DNA of 64,000 nt from Scleroderma bovista (taxonomy: Eukaryota > Basidiomycota > Agaricomycetes > Boletales > Sclerodermataceae), in contig JAYMGJ010000528.1 in the NCBI GenBank assembly GCA_037178675.1, positions 1-64,000 of the forward strand, given 5' to 3'. This document shows positions 50,001 to 60,986 of this stretch, in pieces. How positions within the stretch are numbered: the stretch's first letter is position 1; each line of letters begins with the position of its first letter. Below the pieces are notes generated by a model. The model did not search any database. It was not told where the DNA came from and was given only the letters and a program-made list of their open reading frames with translations. The translations under genes were made by a program, and so were the position numbers.

Positions 50001-53000
50001 GGGAGCAGTCGCCTCTCCTTGGCTTGGTGAGCATTATCATTTGTTGAGTTATTTTTTACTTTACTGTTCCTTGGCAGGTATAATGCATTTAAAATTGCTG
50101 GTCTATATTGTACAGGATTCATCGATGCGGCTGCCGAACTTGGTTTTACGTTATACGACGCTCGCTTATACCACCCTAAGTACTGGAGGTCCTTTGAACT
50201 GTCGCGCTTTGTTCTGACTGATCTGCACGTAGTCACCGCCATGTTCGCTACGGCTTATTCTTCCATAGTTTGGCACTAGTGGATTGTGTACGACGAGATC
50301 TCGATGAAAAGACCAGGTTGCTGTACGTGACCCAGGTGGTCAAGAATCAGACGTTCACTCGAAGGTGTGTATCGGTCACTGTATCTATCAACCGACGTAA
50401 ATTGCGTTGTAGATGGTTGTCATCTAGTCCGGTGAATACAGGAACATGGATTGCGCTTGTAGTATGTATCATCTCTCCTGCAAGTCCTGGAACGAGCACT
50501 CAGATGGACCATAGGAAGCTGAGATGGCCTCCTTGAACGGTGAGGGAGAAGCTTTGCGATTATATGATATGGCTGTCAAGTAGGTGCGACGGTAACATGC
50601 AAGACAATTGTTCAGACTTGGTCCTAGGTTAGCTAACAATCACGACTGGCTTCTCGAGGAAGGATTAGCCCTTTACTTGGTGCGATTATTGTCTCTAAGG
50701 TTTTCTTTACTTATATTCTCCCAGCAAGGAAGTCATCTCATTAGGGTCGGCGTTGAGAACCTCGGAACTGAGCTCCAGCATCGAGGGATATTGAAACAGT
50801 CACAGTGGGGCGCTTTTGGTATCCTGTAAATCATGTCTGCTCCGGTCGAGGAAGCGCACCGCTCAACCATACTTTTAGCCGGAATATGACAGCCAGGGCA
50901 GATCCCCAACTCCAACGCCCCGCGAAGCGTTCGATGTTTCATGTGGATACTGCAGTTCAAACTGACGCCTACATCGACAAGTTGCCTGTATTTTATGCCC
51001 AACCCTTGTCTCCTGACGTCCATATGACCGATGAAGTAGAAGGGATGTCGTCCTTGGCTTCATCTGATTTGATCTTGATCATCAGGCAAAGCAAAGAGAT
51101 AGCTGACTGTCTTAGCCTGTCATCAGGTAGTTTTCCGTGTCATTTGGTGATTCACAACTCATCCTTCAGCAGCTTTACAACGGCTCACCGAGATTGCTGC
51201 GGGTTCGTATGGTCTGTTCGTGCTCCTGTAATTCACTGACATCCAGAAGACATGTGTCAGTCCTATTGTTGTTGCATCGTCATCACGACTCAAACAGGCG
51301 ACTATGGAGTGGCGACAATCCTGAAACCTTCGGAACTCTGCCAGGTTTTCGAGTATGCTATTTGATCCACCTTGGCGTATCTGCAAGGATACTAATTTCA
51401 GGGTTCAGGAATCCAAAGCCATTGCGAACGCTCGAGTTGTCACAAGTAACGGTCATTCAGAATGGTAGATCATTCCTATCGACTTCCTGGGATCATACTA
51501 ACGACTCTTAGTTTTGGATTCGAAGCGGAGTTATTCGCAAGAAGAACATGACACCGAAGAGTTACACCCATCACTTTATGAAATCGGTCTGCCAATTCTT
51601 GGCAACAGAGGACAAACACTTGGAGCCCTTTATCTCTCCACGAAGAGGATGTTGTCGCAGACTACCGTGACGACCCTAAGTGTTCTGTGCCAGCAAGCAA
51701 GCATTAGCATATCCAGCGCGATCTTATTCCGATCTGTGCAAGCCGGTACCCGAGAAAACCTCAAGATGATTGCGTCACAGAGAGAGGCTCTCGAGGTTGC
51801 TCGAAAAAGCAGAGAAGATGCTCTCCGAGCCACTAGGGTGACGAACCACATTTCAGATAGTAAGGAAATTTTCATCTGATGATTGTTTAGGTCAAATCTC
51901 GCTTCATTGCGAACATGTCCCATGAGATGCGAACGCCGTTCAGGTACACATTTGCGATGTTTTTGTGTTTGATCCCATTCTCATTTATTTACGACACAGT
52001 TCGTTCTATGGCCTGCTTGATCTTCTCAGTGGAACAGAGCTGAACTCAGGCCAAAGAGAAATCGGTGAGTATTCTTCGCATTTCAAGATGGTCTGCTGGT
52101 TTTAAGGAGCATCAGTGGACACTGCGAAACAGTCCTGCGAAATTTTGTTGAAGGTAGGATGCATAGATCTCGCGTAAAATTCAGTTATGCATTGTTGTGT
52201 TTAGATCATCGATTCCATCTTGGACTACAGCAAGCTCGAGGCTTCGGGTGTGTTTATTCAATTCACTAGCGGGCTTTCATCGACACTGATCTCATCTTAG
52301 CCATGAAACTCGATATGACTGCTTTTCCCGTTGAAAGTGTCATTGCTGTAAGCATTCATCAGGCATTCTGACACCATGTATCCTCATAGGTATCATAGGA
52401 CTGCCTGGAACTCTTCCTCCCGCTTGCAGCCAAAAAGTTACATTTGTCATATAACATCGACGAGGACGTTCCAGAGTGTTAGTCGTCGAAACATGGTGCC
52501 ATTTAAGGTCTACTAACCACAATACAGGGATCTTGTCTGATCATACGCGCATTCGCCAAAGTACTACCCGTTCTCTCCCTTGCCCTGTGGTCCTGACGAT
52601 ACTACACAGTACTTATGAACCTCATCGGCAACGCCATCAAATTCACTGAGTCAGGATCTGTGACTGTTTTATGTTCCATCGACAAAGAGGCGAGGCCGTC
52701 TTCTTCAGACCAAGTGTTTATCAAGTTCGCAGTCAAGTAAGGGCCTTTTATAACCCAATACTTTTCAACTTACTAATCTGTAACCAGGGATACAGGCATT
52801 GGTTTGTCTCCCAATGCCACAGAAACGTTGTTCGTGCCCTTCCAACAGGCAGACAACTCCTCGACACGACGTTTTGGAGGGACTGGTTTGGGTTTGTCAA
52901 TCTCCCGGCAGTTGGTCAAGCTACTCGGTGGCACCATCGGTGTGGAATCTAATGTCGATGTCGGATCTGTATTTTGGTTCACCCTTCCTGTGAAATTTTG

Positions 53001-54225
53001 CGACACAGAAGAATCTCGCAAGGTGATGTCATTTCTGTTTGGTGCAAATTATTTTTGTTCCAACCCCAACTCAGGCTTCTTCGGAGATCAATCGCCTTCG
53101 GAGTACGTTAATTGGACCGCTTCCCAGCAAAGTAGTAATTTGTTCCGCTTCGTCCGCGACGCGTGATTTGATACACAACATACTGAAAGGCTTTGATGTC
53201 ACTCTTTTGCCTAACCTGGACGCCGTGCACTCTCATTTAGAGCGTTTCCGCTCGGACGATCGCCTAGATTTCCTGATACTTGACGACCAGTTTCAAACGC
53301 AGATTGTGGATGTCATTCAGATTCTTCGATGGTCCAATACTCCTGCGCTTCGTAACACTAAAATCGTCCACCTTTATACTCCCACTGCTCAGTCGTTGTC
53401 GGAAACTGTCGCAATTGGCGGCAATCCTAATGTCGCCAAGATAATCAAGCCCCCTCGCAAAGCACGTATCCTCCAGGTGCTTGGAGAATTGAAAGGCCTT
53501 GCTCCTGTACCCCAGTCTCCCGTTGTTGCCACAGATTCACCACACGGAATGCTTGTTGGCAATATTCTGGTGGCTGAAGGTGCGGTTATGCCCAACCATA
53601 TGCTCAGCCACTGCTCATTATGCTCTAGATAATGCAGTGGCACGAAACCTCCTGGTCAAGCAACTCGAACGATGCCAACTCAAAGTTGTTGCAACTAGTG
53701 ACGGCCTGGAGGCCATCCAAGGTTAGCTTATTTTACAATGGTTCGGATGGTTGTTGACAAAGTATACAGCTTGGGAGTCACATCAACCTGGCTACTTCGC
53801 ACTGGCATTGTTCGACCATCGTCAGTAATTCTCCTGGGCTAAGCAGCTTCAGTAAGGCTTACACATGATACTGCAGACATGCCTGTTTGTGATGGGGTTG
53901 AAGCCACCAGAAGATTACGAAAGCTTGAGAAGACGAAGTGCCCTGACACCTCTCTGCCAGGTACGTATTGTAGTATCTCCGCAAATTCTGATTGACTTGA
54001 CTGGCGCGTCAGTCATTGCTTTGAGCGCTGATGCGCAAGAATCCACGAAACAGTTCTGCCTCAGTGCTGGTATGAATCTATTCCTCAGCAAACCTCTGAA
54101 AAAGAGTTGAGTCACTTGCTCTTTTCGTTTTACTACCACTGACCTGACTGTGTACTTGACCAGCCGATCTAATGACCCTTTTGGTAACTTATGGACCATC
54201 TAATACCCATGCTAATATACTGTAA
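44018..54225 (+). CDS. Group X hybrid histidine kinase with kinase-like, ATPase, GAF, HK and receiver domains
   Basis: A fungal two-component sensor of the Mak2/Mak3/Chk1 type, used in oxidative-stress signalling. In order: a protein-kinase-like domain (about 44,230-45,580; HRDVRANAF loop, but LAHFG in place of DFG, and an APE motif MAPEQL). Then an ATPase (GPGGVGKSSLV near 46,365; [11 protein letters not shown]) and a long helical region with TPR-like content. A GAF-like part follows (about 51,100-51,760; [38 protein letters not shown]). The HisKA H-box is SHEMRTPF (His codon 51,921-51,923). The HATPase has [20 protein letters not shown] and [10 protein letters not shown]. The receiver reads [14 protein letters not shown] with acceptor Asp in LFDHHMPVCDG (codon 53,814-53,816). 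The last intron leads to a TAA at 54,223. Over 25 introns; the start is uncertain. Confidence 0.85.
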
Positions 54226-55706
54226 TTCTTTCACATGAACTGACGGACGCGTGCTTAGCGCTGGTCTTACACCAGGTCTTGATGGCCCCGGGTCGGTCAT
54301 GGAGATTTGCCATTAGAATCTTGTAGCTATAACTTTTGCCTTAGTCGTTGAGATACATCGTTTTGGTCATCCTTGTTTTTGCTATGGAGGGAGTCAATCG
54401 CCCATTAAACAGGATGGAATCGCCATCCTTTCTCGTCGAAGACGCCTTGTTTTGGGTGTCGTTTCAATCGTGTAATTTGAAGGTAACGCCAGCTGGCATC
54501 GTGGGCGGTACTACATAATGTAGAGATTGACATCCTGGGTGTGTTGTGAGGTATGTGGGCCTGTAGAATAAAATATGTGTAGATAAGGCATGAATTAGGG
54601 AGGAAGGTGTGGACGTAGAGGTCCTTTGGCCCACATCCTCCTCCCTAATTCCCAGGCTTACTTGACAGTAGTAAAAATGCCAAATTCATTGACTGCCAAC
54701 TGATTCCAGTCATCCCTATCCCCTACCTGAATTTTGTGTTGGGGAAGGTGCACTGGCATTCTGAACATTAAGTCAGATATCCGAAAGGTTTTTGAGAAGG
54801 CACATATCACTTTCTCCCACAGCGAGGACAGATGCACACGACCATTGCACTAAATGGCCAAATCTGGCAACTAAGGTACAGTTGGTGTGCGTTCTATCTC
54901 TCTGCCGAAGCGTGAATGAATGTGTGCAGTGGTGACGGCTGGAAGATTGCCATGTTTGCGCGTTCAACGTACGTTCGCCATTTCTCCTACGGGTTGTTCA
55001 TAACTCGGGAGGATCGTAGGGAAGAAAGGAGGAAGTGTTGAAGAGTCGTTTTCCAACTTCGTAACTTGCTGGCCAGACGTGACAAGACGAAGCAGGCAGA
55101 TCATTTATCAACGGGGTATCTAGGGTTATGATATCACGCAAGTTCGTAACTGTACAGTACTTCGGCGATCTCCGAACACCACGAATGATTACATCATCCA
55201 ACAAGTAATTGCTGTGTGTCGGGTTACACCTTCAGCGTTTCAAGCTAGCGCCAATGCTGAAACAAGCACGATAGAATTAGATCGATGAGACAGGGCAACA
55301 GATCAAGCAATATAGAAAACATTTCCTCGTAAGTTGAAATGATAGCATGATTGATTCCCTTGCTTGTCAAAAGTTCTGATATATAGTTAAGTCACCTTCA
55401 AGACTGACGACAGAACTTTTTATCTTTTTTAGAATCGCCCATCGATTACTGTGACTAATTGAGATCAGATAGAAAAAACTTTCTGGCTGATTGACATTGC
55501 CTGAACGGTCGAGAAAGGGTTCTTCGGACGCAGGCGGCATTTCGAGTAATGAATATGACAGATATCGATATATGGACGTGCGTTGTATCGTCTATGCCAC
55601 GCAGCGTCTCCTGTTCGAGCGGCGTAAACCCATAGCAGAGGGTGACGTCGAATGCCCTAGATGCATGGAGGGGTCGCTTCGGCCTCCCTGCATGATGGTA
55701 GTCATG
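54226..55706. other. Long intergenic region with a hairpin, no supported gene
   Basis: About 1.5 kb between the 3' ends of the histidine-kinase and Fpg genes. Short frames on both strands (for example 54,773-54,967 minus and 55,491-55,718 plus) have no domain signal. The only structure I can support is the inverted repeat at 54,592-54,651. Confidence 0.45.
54592..54651. repeat. Imperfect hairpin with 21 bp arms
   Basis: Arms 54,592-54,612 (GAATTAGGGAGG...) and 54,631-54,651 pair at about 18 of 21 positions around an 18-base loop. It sits about 370 bp after the histidine-kinase stop. It may be a small foldback element or an RNA hairpin. Confidence 0.6.
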
Positions 55707-57187
55707 CTACTGAGTTAGAACATAAAGATAAAGGACGACTGTCATACCTTGCGTTTCTGCGATCCCCGTTTCGCCACTGTTTCGTCCTCTCCTGCTGCGC
55801 GGTCTATCTGGGACAGAATTACTAGATGTATCATTTATCACCAATGTAGATAGATCATACTTCAGGATCGTTTTGTTTCGCGTTCAGTTTCTGAACGCTA
55901 GGAACGTATGCGGACGTTCGACCGCCAACAGTGATCCATTTTATAGTGGCGGGCTCACCGGATGGCTATCAAATCATGAGTGGCGTCCTCGGATAGCGAC
56001 GAGTGCAAACAGATACAAGTTTCATAGTTGTCTTGGTGTTCTTGCCCTTTCCCTATGAGACGTATGAGTTCCCCGTAAGGCCATCGAAGCATTAATGCTA
56101 CTATACCCAGCGGTGTTTGAACAACCAATGTTCAGGGTACCTGGTATCATCCGCGTTAGCTTCCACTGCCGTATGGCACACGTCACCAATGTAGTGGTGC
56201 AAAGTCATGGCTTGGTTGTGATCCAGTGTGTTACATCGCTGCTCGGGATGCACTCTGGCCTGGTACAGGATCTCATCTGGAAATGTTGGCTAAGCAACGC
56301 AAACTGAAATGATCTTGTCTATGTGCAAAGATACCTGCGAGATAGTTCCCAATGCCAGCACTGAAAGATTGGTCCAATAGGAGGGCTTTGACTGGGCAAG
56401 TCCTTTTTGATATGGAAGTATGGAAGTCGTCTAATGAGGGCATGGTCAATATCGGATCAAAGCCCAGCTTTGATATAGGAGGCTCGTCGAGTGGGGACTC
56501 GACCAAGCGGATACGACCGAGACGACGAGCATCCGAGAAAACGATTTCGGTGAAACCAGGAGCGGGACTCTCATCCTTCATGTGTAAAATGAACTGGTGA
56601 CGGATCAACACTGCCCACTGTTCAAGTCAACGATATTAGGAGAAGTATGTACCTTGGCAAAGCGCGGCGGCCATGTCTCGGAAGACCCGGCTGCGCTCCT
56701 TTTGTACTGGACTGTATCACAGCCTCTCACCTTGGTGGCAACGATTGGACTTAAACGTGTCACAGAGCAGAATTTATTACAGACCTGTAGCATGCCAGTC
56801 ATACCAAAGTGGAGCACAGGAATTCTTCCTTTTCCCTGGAGCTGGATATAAAAACACTTGCCTGTGGTGACTTTAACGAAGGACCAGCTAGGCAGGTTTC
56901 GAGTGTTTACCATAACGGGCAGCATTTTCGACCACTCGGCCAGTGATCTCGCGGGCCTGTAGTGAAACGCGTGAGTTGTCCTGGAAAAACACAGGCCGGT
57001 GCCTACAAAGTCGTCGTGTGTGAAGCCAGAGAAGACGAGTTTATCCTCAAACGTGTCGACGCGATGAATTGTTTTCCCGACTGCATGCTGACGCAGGAGA
57101 GCTGTGGCACGCTCGACTTCTGAAACAAGTCACGTCAACTTCAAACACTGAAGCTATACAGCAAGTACTACCAGGCAGTTCCGGCAT
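55707..57187 (-). CDS. Formamidopyrimidine-DNA glycosylase, zincless-finger type
   Basis: Base-excision repair glycosylase and AP lyase. Starts at 57,187 with MPELPEVERA: Pro2 and Glu3 are the catalytic residues. Then LLRQHAVGKTIHRVDTFEDKLVF, REITGRVVENAARYGK, LHFGMTGMLQ, RFAKFILHMKDE, FSDARRLGRIRL, LGFDPI, KALLLDQSFSAGIGNYLADEILYQARVHPEQ (helix-two-turn-helix), and instead of a zinc finger ATIKWITVGGRTSAYVPS, the form seen in plant and fungal Fpg. The basic tail ends QKRK before a TAG just after the last acceptor (55,707). A 51 bp intron, not the 26 bp one that also offers itself, joins HDDF to AREITG. Confidence 0.88.
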
Positions 57188-57299
57188 GAAACCTGAGTGA
57201 AGGGTCGCGACCAATGGGCCTTGCGTTGGGAACCTGCTGGATCGAGACGAAATGGAGTGGGAAAGGGACTGGCTGGACGATCTCGGTGCAGACGTGACA

Positions 57300-57310
57300 T
57301 ATATATATAA
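57300..57310 (+). promoter_or_regulatory. TATA-like element upstream of the MFS gene
   Basis: TATATATATAAG about 50 bp before the ATG at 57,358, in the 170 bp gap between this gene and the divergent Fpg gene. Confidence 0.45.
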
Positions 57311-57357
57311 GCCAGTGAACCTGCCCGCGTCAACTTTCCCCCCTGTTCTTCCTTTTC

Positions 57358-59806
57358 ATGGCTCCAAAGACCAGAAAACCCTGGGGTTTACGCTGGCGTT
57401 CCTCAGTATGGTTCGTCACCGCTGGTACGCTTCCCTCCTTACCCCCTGACACGATGCTAACCCCTCGCAGTGATTAGCTTCGGTTCGTGTCCTCTTCCAA
57501 CTTTTCACTTTCTTGTCCAAACCTGCTTTGACAGGCATCGCTACGGATCTGCTCGTGTACTCTTCGATTATACCTGTCATTCCCTTCCAGCTTCAACATC
57601 TCCATTACAACGGTGTCTCCGCACTCACAGGATGGCTACTGTTTGCATACGTGCGTATTCTTCTGTATGATCCGTCCCATCTTTGACATCTGAATTACAG
57701 TCTGTTGGTCTCGTTGGCTGTAAGTCGTCCATCTCGTTAGTCGGCCTTTACTCATTTCCATCAGCGACGATTCCCATTGCAATCTATGCAGAGGGGTGGA
57801 CCTCCAGACAGATGCCTCTCTTGATCGGCCAACTTGCCCTCATAGGCTCTCAAATCCTCCTCATGTTGGCACCAAATTATGCCCTCATGGCCATTGCCCG
57901 AGTATTTCAGGGAATTAGTTCTTCCGTGATATGGGTTGTTGGGCTTGCACTACTGTATGCCATCATTTTCAACCCTCTCCTGCGGCTCTGTTGAACATCA
58001 TTTAGTGTCGACACTACCCCGGAGCACAAGGTTGGCAGTAAGTCTTCTCCAAGGTCTTGTCGTATTATATTTAATATAAAAATACTCTGCAGAGCAACTC
58101 GGAATCGCAATGACAGGATTGTCATTTGGGTGAGCCCTATTTCTTAGGGTCTGTGGTGATCGTTCACCTTCGGACAGTCTGCTCGTCGGTTCACCTGTAG
58201 GAGGTGCTCTTTACTCCAAATGGGGCTACCACGCGCCGTTCATCTTCGGGATTTTGTGCGCCGTGTTGGACCTTGTCGCTCGACTTTTCATCATCGAAAG
58301 GCACGATGCCATTAAGTGGGGAGTTGACCCATGGGGCTCAACACCACCTCCTCCTAAAAATGCCTCGGCCGTCACATTGGACGTAACGCTGAAATCTCCG
58401 CCACCAATATTTGATTCTGCGTCTGTCCTAACGATAACTGAGTCAAGGCTGGAATCCCAAACACGACCTTTATCCCATATAAGACCTTTATCCCACATGC
58501 GTCCTTTATCCTACATGCCTCCCTTTCAATTTACCCCGCTTGCAGTCGCAGAAGCTCCACGTCGCTGGTCGTTAGCCGGAAGGGCGCATGCCTCTGAAGT
58601 CACCCTCGTTCGGAAGCCGGCTTCTTTAGTTTTCGTCCTCCGTAGCCTAATGCGCTCGCATCGCGCTATCGCTGCCTTGACCATGTCTCTCGTCTATGGG
58701 TGACTCTCATTTTCCTTTTGCTCGAGTTTTCTTAACCAACATCACTGCAGTATTGTCAACAGCATGCAGGAGCCAACACTTCCTCTCCGCTTAGAAGCAG
58801 TATGGAATTATAAATCTGCCCAAGTTGGTCTGGTGTACCTTGCTTCGTTCATCCCTGCCTTAATTTGTCAGTGTACCGCTCGTACGCTTACACAGTATTT
58901 TTAACGTGCTTTTATAGCGTCTCCTCTCGCTGGTTGGTTGTCTGACCGTAGAGGAAATGACTACATTGTTTTCATCTGCTTGGTTTTGACGATCCCGTGG
59001 TGGATATTATTGGTTATTCGGAGCTCTGTGGTATTATTTATCATGTCGTTCGCTCTACAAAGTGAGGGTTCATCATATGTGTATTTTGACTCGTTTCACA
59101 CAGCTTTGAAGGCTTTTTCGTTGGCGGTGTGGTCCCACCGGTCACATCAGAACTGGCAGCCGTATCGCGAAATCTGCCAAATGTCGGATGTGGGTAGTTG
59201 TCTACAAATATTAACTTGATCTTGCTCCTATATTCTTGTTCTTCAGATTCACACGTTTACGGAGCATTCAATCTTGCATTTGGCATCGGCACTGCAGGTC
59301 AGGCGGATAGAACCTCATAGTTACTCCTGTCGCTGACTCTTCTTGTTAGTGGGACCTGTGATTGGTGGACAGGTATGATCTTACTTGCATTTCAAATTCA
59401 AATTCCGACTTCGTTATCATAGATCTATTCCCAAATCAAGAATGGATGGACAATTCTCTGCTTCATTGCCGTGGCGTTAGTCGCGATGTGTGCCGTGGTT
59501 GCTTTCTGCTATACAGGCCCAACTCCGCTACTTGCGAAGTTCATCAGAGCACGGTCTTCCAACCCCGTGGCAACATCAACAGCAAAGGAGGAGGCTCTTG
59601 GACGAGATCCTCAAGAGAAACCAGAAGACTACCAGCACAACAGAATGTCCCAAATCACAATAAACGTAGAAGCTGTACGTGCAGAATCCTTGATTTCGCA
59701 TTCTCACTGCTCATTTCCTCTTAGATTCTGTTTGATCTCGATGGGTGCGTGTTGGCTGGCTGCGAGCGTCCCCCCTGAAGTTGAGATTGCCGTTGTAGAA
59801 CATTAA
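57358..59806 (+). CDS. MFS transporter, open in frame into the next domain
   Basis: A 12-span major facilitator. Exons join as MAPKTRKPWGLRW, VISFGIATDLLVYSSIIPVIPF (exon of 12 nt at 57,471-57,482), YNGVSALTGWLLFAY, then RQMPLLIGQLALIGSQI and ALMAIARVFQGISSSVIWVVGLAL. Motif-rich TM5 follows: QEQLGIAMTGLSFGLLVGSPVGGALY. A long central loop (58,300-58,620) holds a threefold 18-bp repeat encoding RPLSHI, RPLSHM, RPLSYM. The second half has SPLAGWLSDRRGNDYIVF, GFFVGGVVPPVTSELAAV, HVYGAFNLAFGIGTA and IKNGWTILCFIAVALVAM. It resembles VMAT-like DHA1 drug or amine exporters. No stop occurs before the HAD start; if the intron at 59,675 is kept, the frame ends at 59,806. Confidence 0.82.
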
Positions 59807-60670
59807 TCGATTCAACCAGAGGTGTGTTCAATGCTTGGGAGGAGTTTGGAAGGAGGCATCCTTTCGTCGATGGCCTCAGTTGGGAGGAAGTCGCCAACAA
59901 GACGCACGGAAGGCGGCTGGTCGAAACGTTGCCAGAGTACTGCAATATTCAAGATGATGAACTACCAAAGGTAAGGTCATTGCGGAAGTAATTCTACCTA
60001 GTGTTGGCTTTCTGATACCTATTCATCTCCTTCAAGGCAGTCCGTGAGTTTGAGGATATCGTAATCAACTACGGTGGCGGGCCAGAGGTCTTACCTGGTG
60101 TAAAGAGCTTGTTACAGAAGGTGCGCTATCCTTTGGTCACCCCCTCGAAGCCCAGGGCCTGAACCCATCCCTAGCTTGAACAATGCGCCCCTGAGAGATT
60201 TGCCGTCGTCACTTCTGGCAAGTTTCTGTGACACTCCTTCGATCAACCGAGTCCTTATTCTTGAATTTGACTTACAGCCTCCAGTGGATTTGCTTCAGCA
60301 GCAATCACCAAGTGTGGTTTACCTCTCCCGAAATGTGGTCTCGTCACAGCAAATGACATAGGGTTTGGCCAAGGGAAACCCCATCCTATTCCATATCTCG
60401 CAGGCGCAAGGAGGATAAGTAATCAGGCTGACTTCGCTACCAAATGTCCGCCACTTTTCATTGGGCATCAGTCAAGGCAGCTAACCCCTCTTTTTTTTTT
60501 TTGCTTTTCTGTCAGGTATCGTCATAGAAGATGCCCCATCAGGACTTGCTGCAGGCAAGCGGGCCGGCGCTAGGACTCTCGCGGTCTGCACCAATCATAC
60601 CCGTGAATTCTTACAACGTCGTACTGGAAATGAGAAGCCAGACTTTATCATCGACAACCTCGAGCAGTGA
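59645..60670 (+). CDS. HAD-superfamily sugar- or glycerol-phosphatase domain
   Basis: Resembles glycerol-1-phosphatase and 2-deoxyglucose-6-phosphatase of the GPP/DOG group. Exons 59,645-59,674, 59,725-59,744 and from 59,799 join as SQITINVEA, ILFDLDG and TLIDSTRGVFNAWEEF, the DxDGT motif with nucleophile and acid Asp. Then THGRRLVETLPEY, LPGVKSLLQK, VVTSASSGFASAAI (motif II Thr-Ser), LVTANDIGFGQGKPHP (motif III Lys) and IVIEDAPSGLAAGKRAGARTLAV (motif IV Asp pair). Intron 60,218-60,277 has a GC donor. The 3' end at TGA 60,668 is uncertain, since family members usually have a longer last strand. It lies in frame with the MFS gene upstream. Confidence 0.75.
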
Positions 60671-60986
60671 GTGGTTTCCTTCTGTAGGTTGTCAGTCATT
60701 AACAGAAGGACCTAGCGTAACGGTGCAAGCTCAGCAATCTGGTAGTTTACTGCTCACTCTTAATGTTGTTTATGAAGCAGCTGTCATGGCTGAGCACTGA
60801 GGACATCATTCTACGTTTTATTAGCAAATGGATACTACATTCTTCTTAAAGAAAATAATAACTTTTTCTACTCTCCCCTGCAGGGTGCTGATTGGCTGAC
60901 TGGGCTATCTTTGTTCCACTCAGTGCTTGCTGTCGAGGACGCTAGTATGAATGATATTTATATCTTTGTGCTACATAGATTGATTA
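60671..60986. other. Convergent intergenic spacer
   Basis: Lies between the HAD gene end and the ABC transporter stop. The frame DLASVTVQAQQSGS-like around 60,710-60,800 might belong to the HAD C-terminus but cannot be reached in phase. A/T-rich stretches near 60,840-60,870 may carry poly(A) signals. Confidence 0.4.

Noticed and set aside
55491..55718. Plus-strand frame of 75 residues beyond the Fpg stop
   Set aside because: No family signal, no splice partners; it ends inside the last Fpg exon area in antisense.
56970..57025. A 26 bp GT-AG segment in the Fpg gene that could be an intron
   Set aside because: Too short for known fungal splicing. A 51 bp intron from the same donor to a later acceptor restores the conserved REITGRVVENAARYGK segment.
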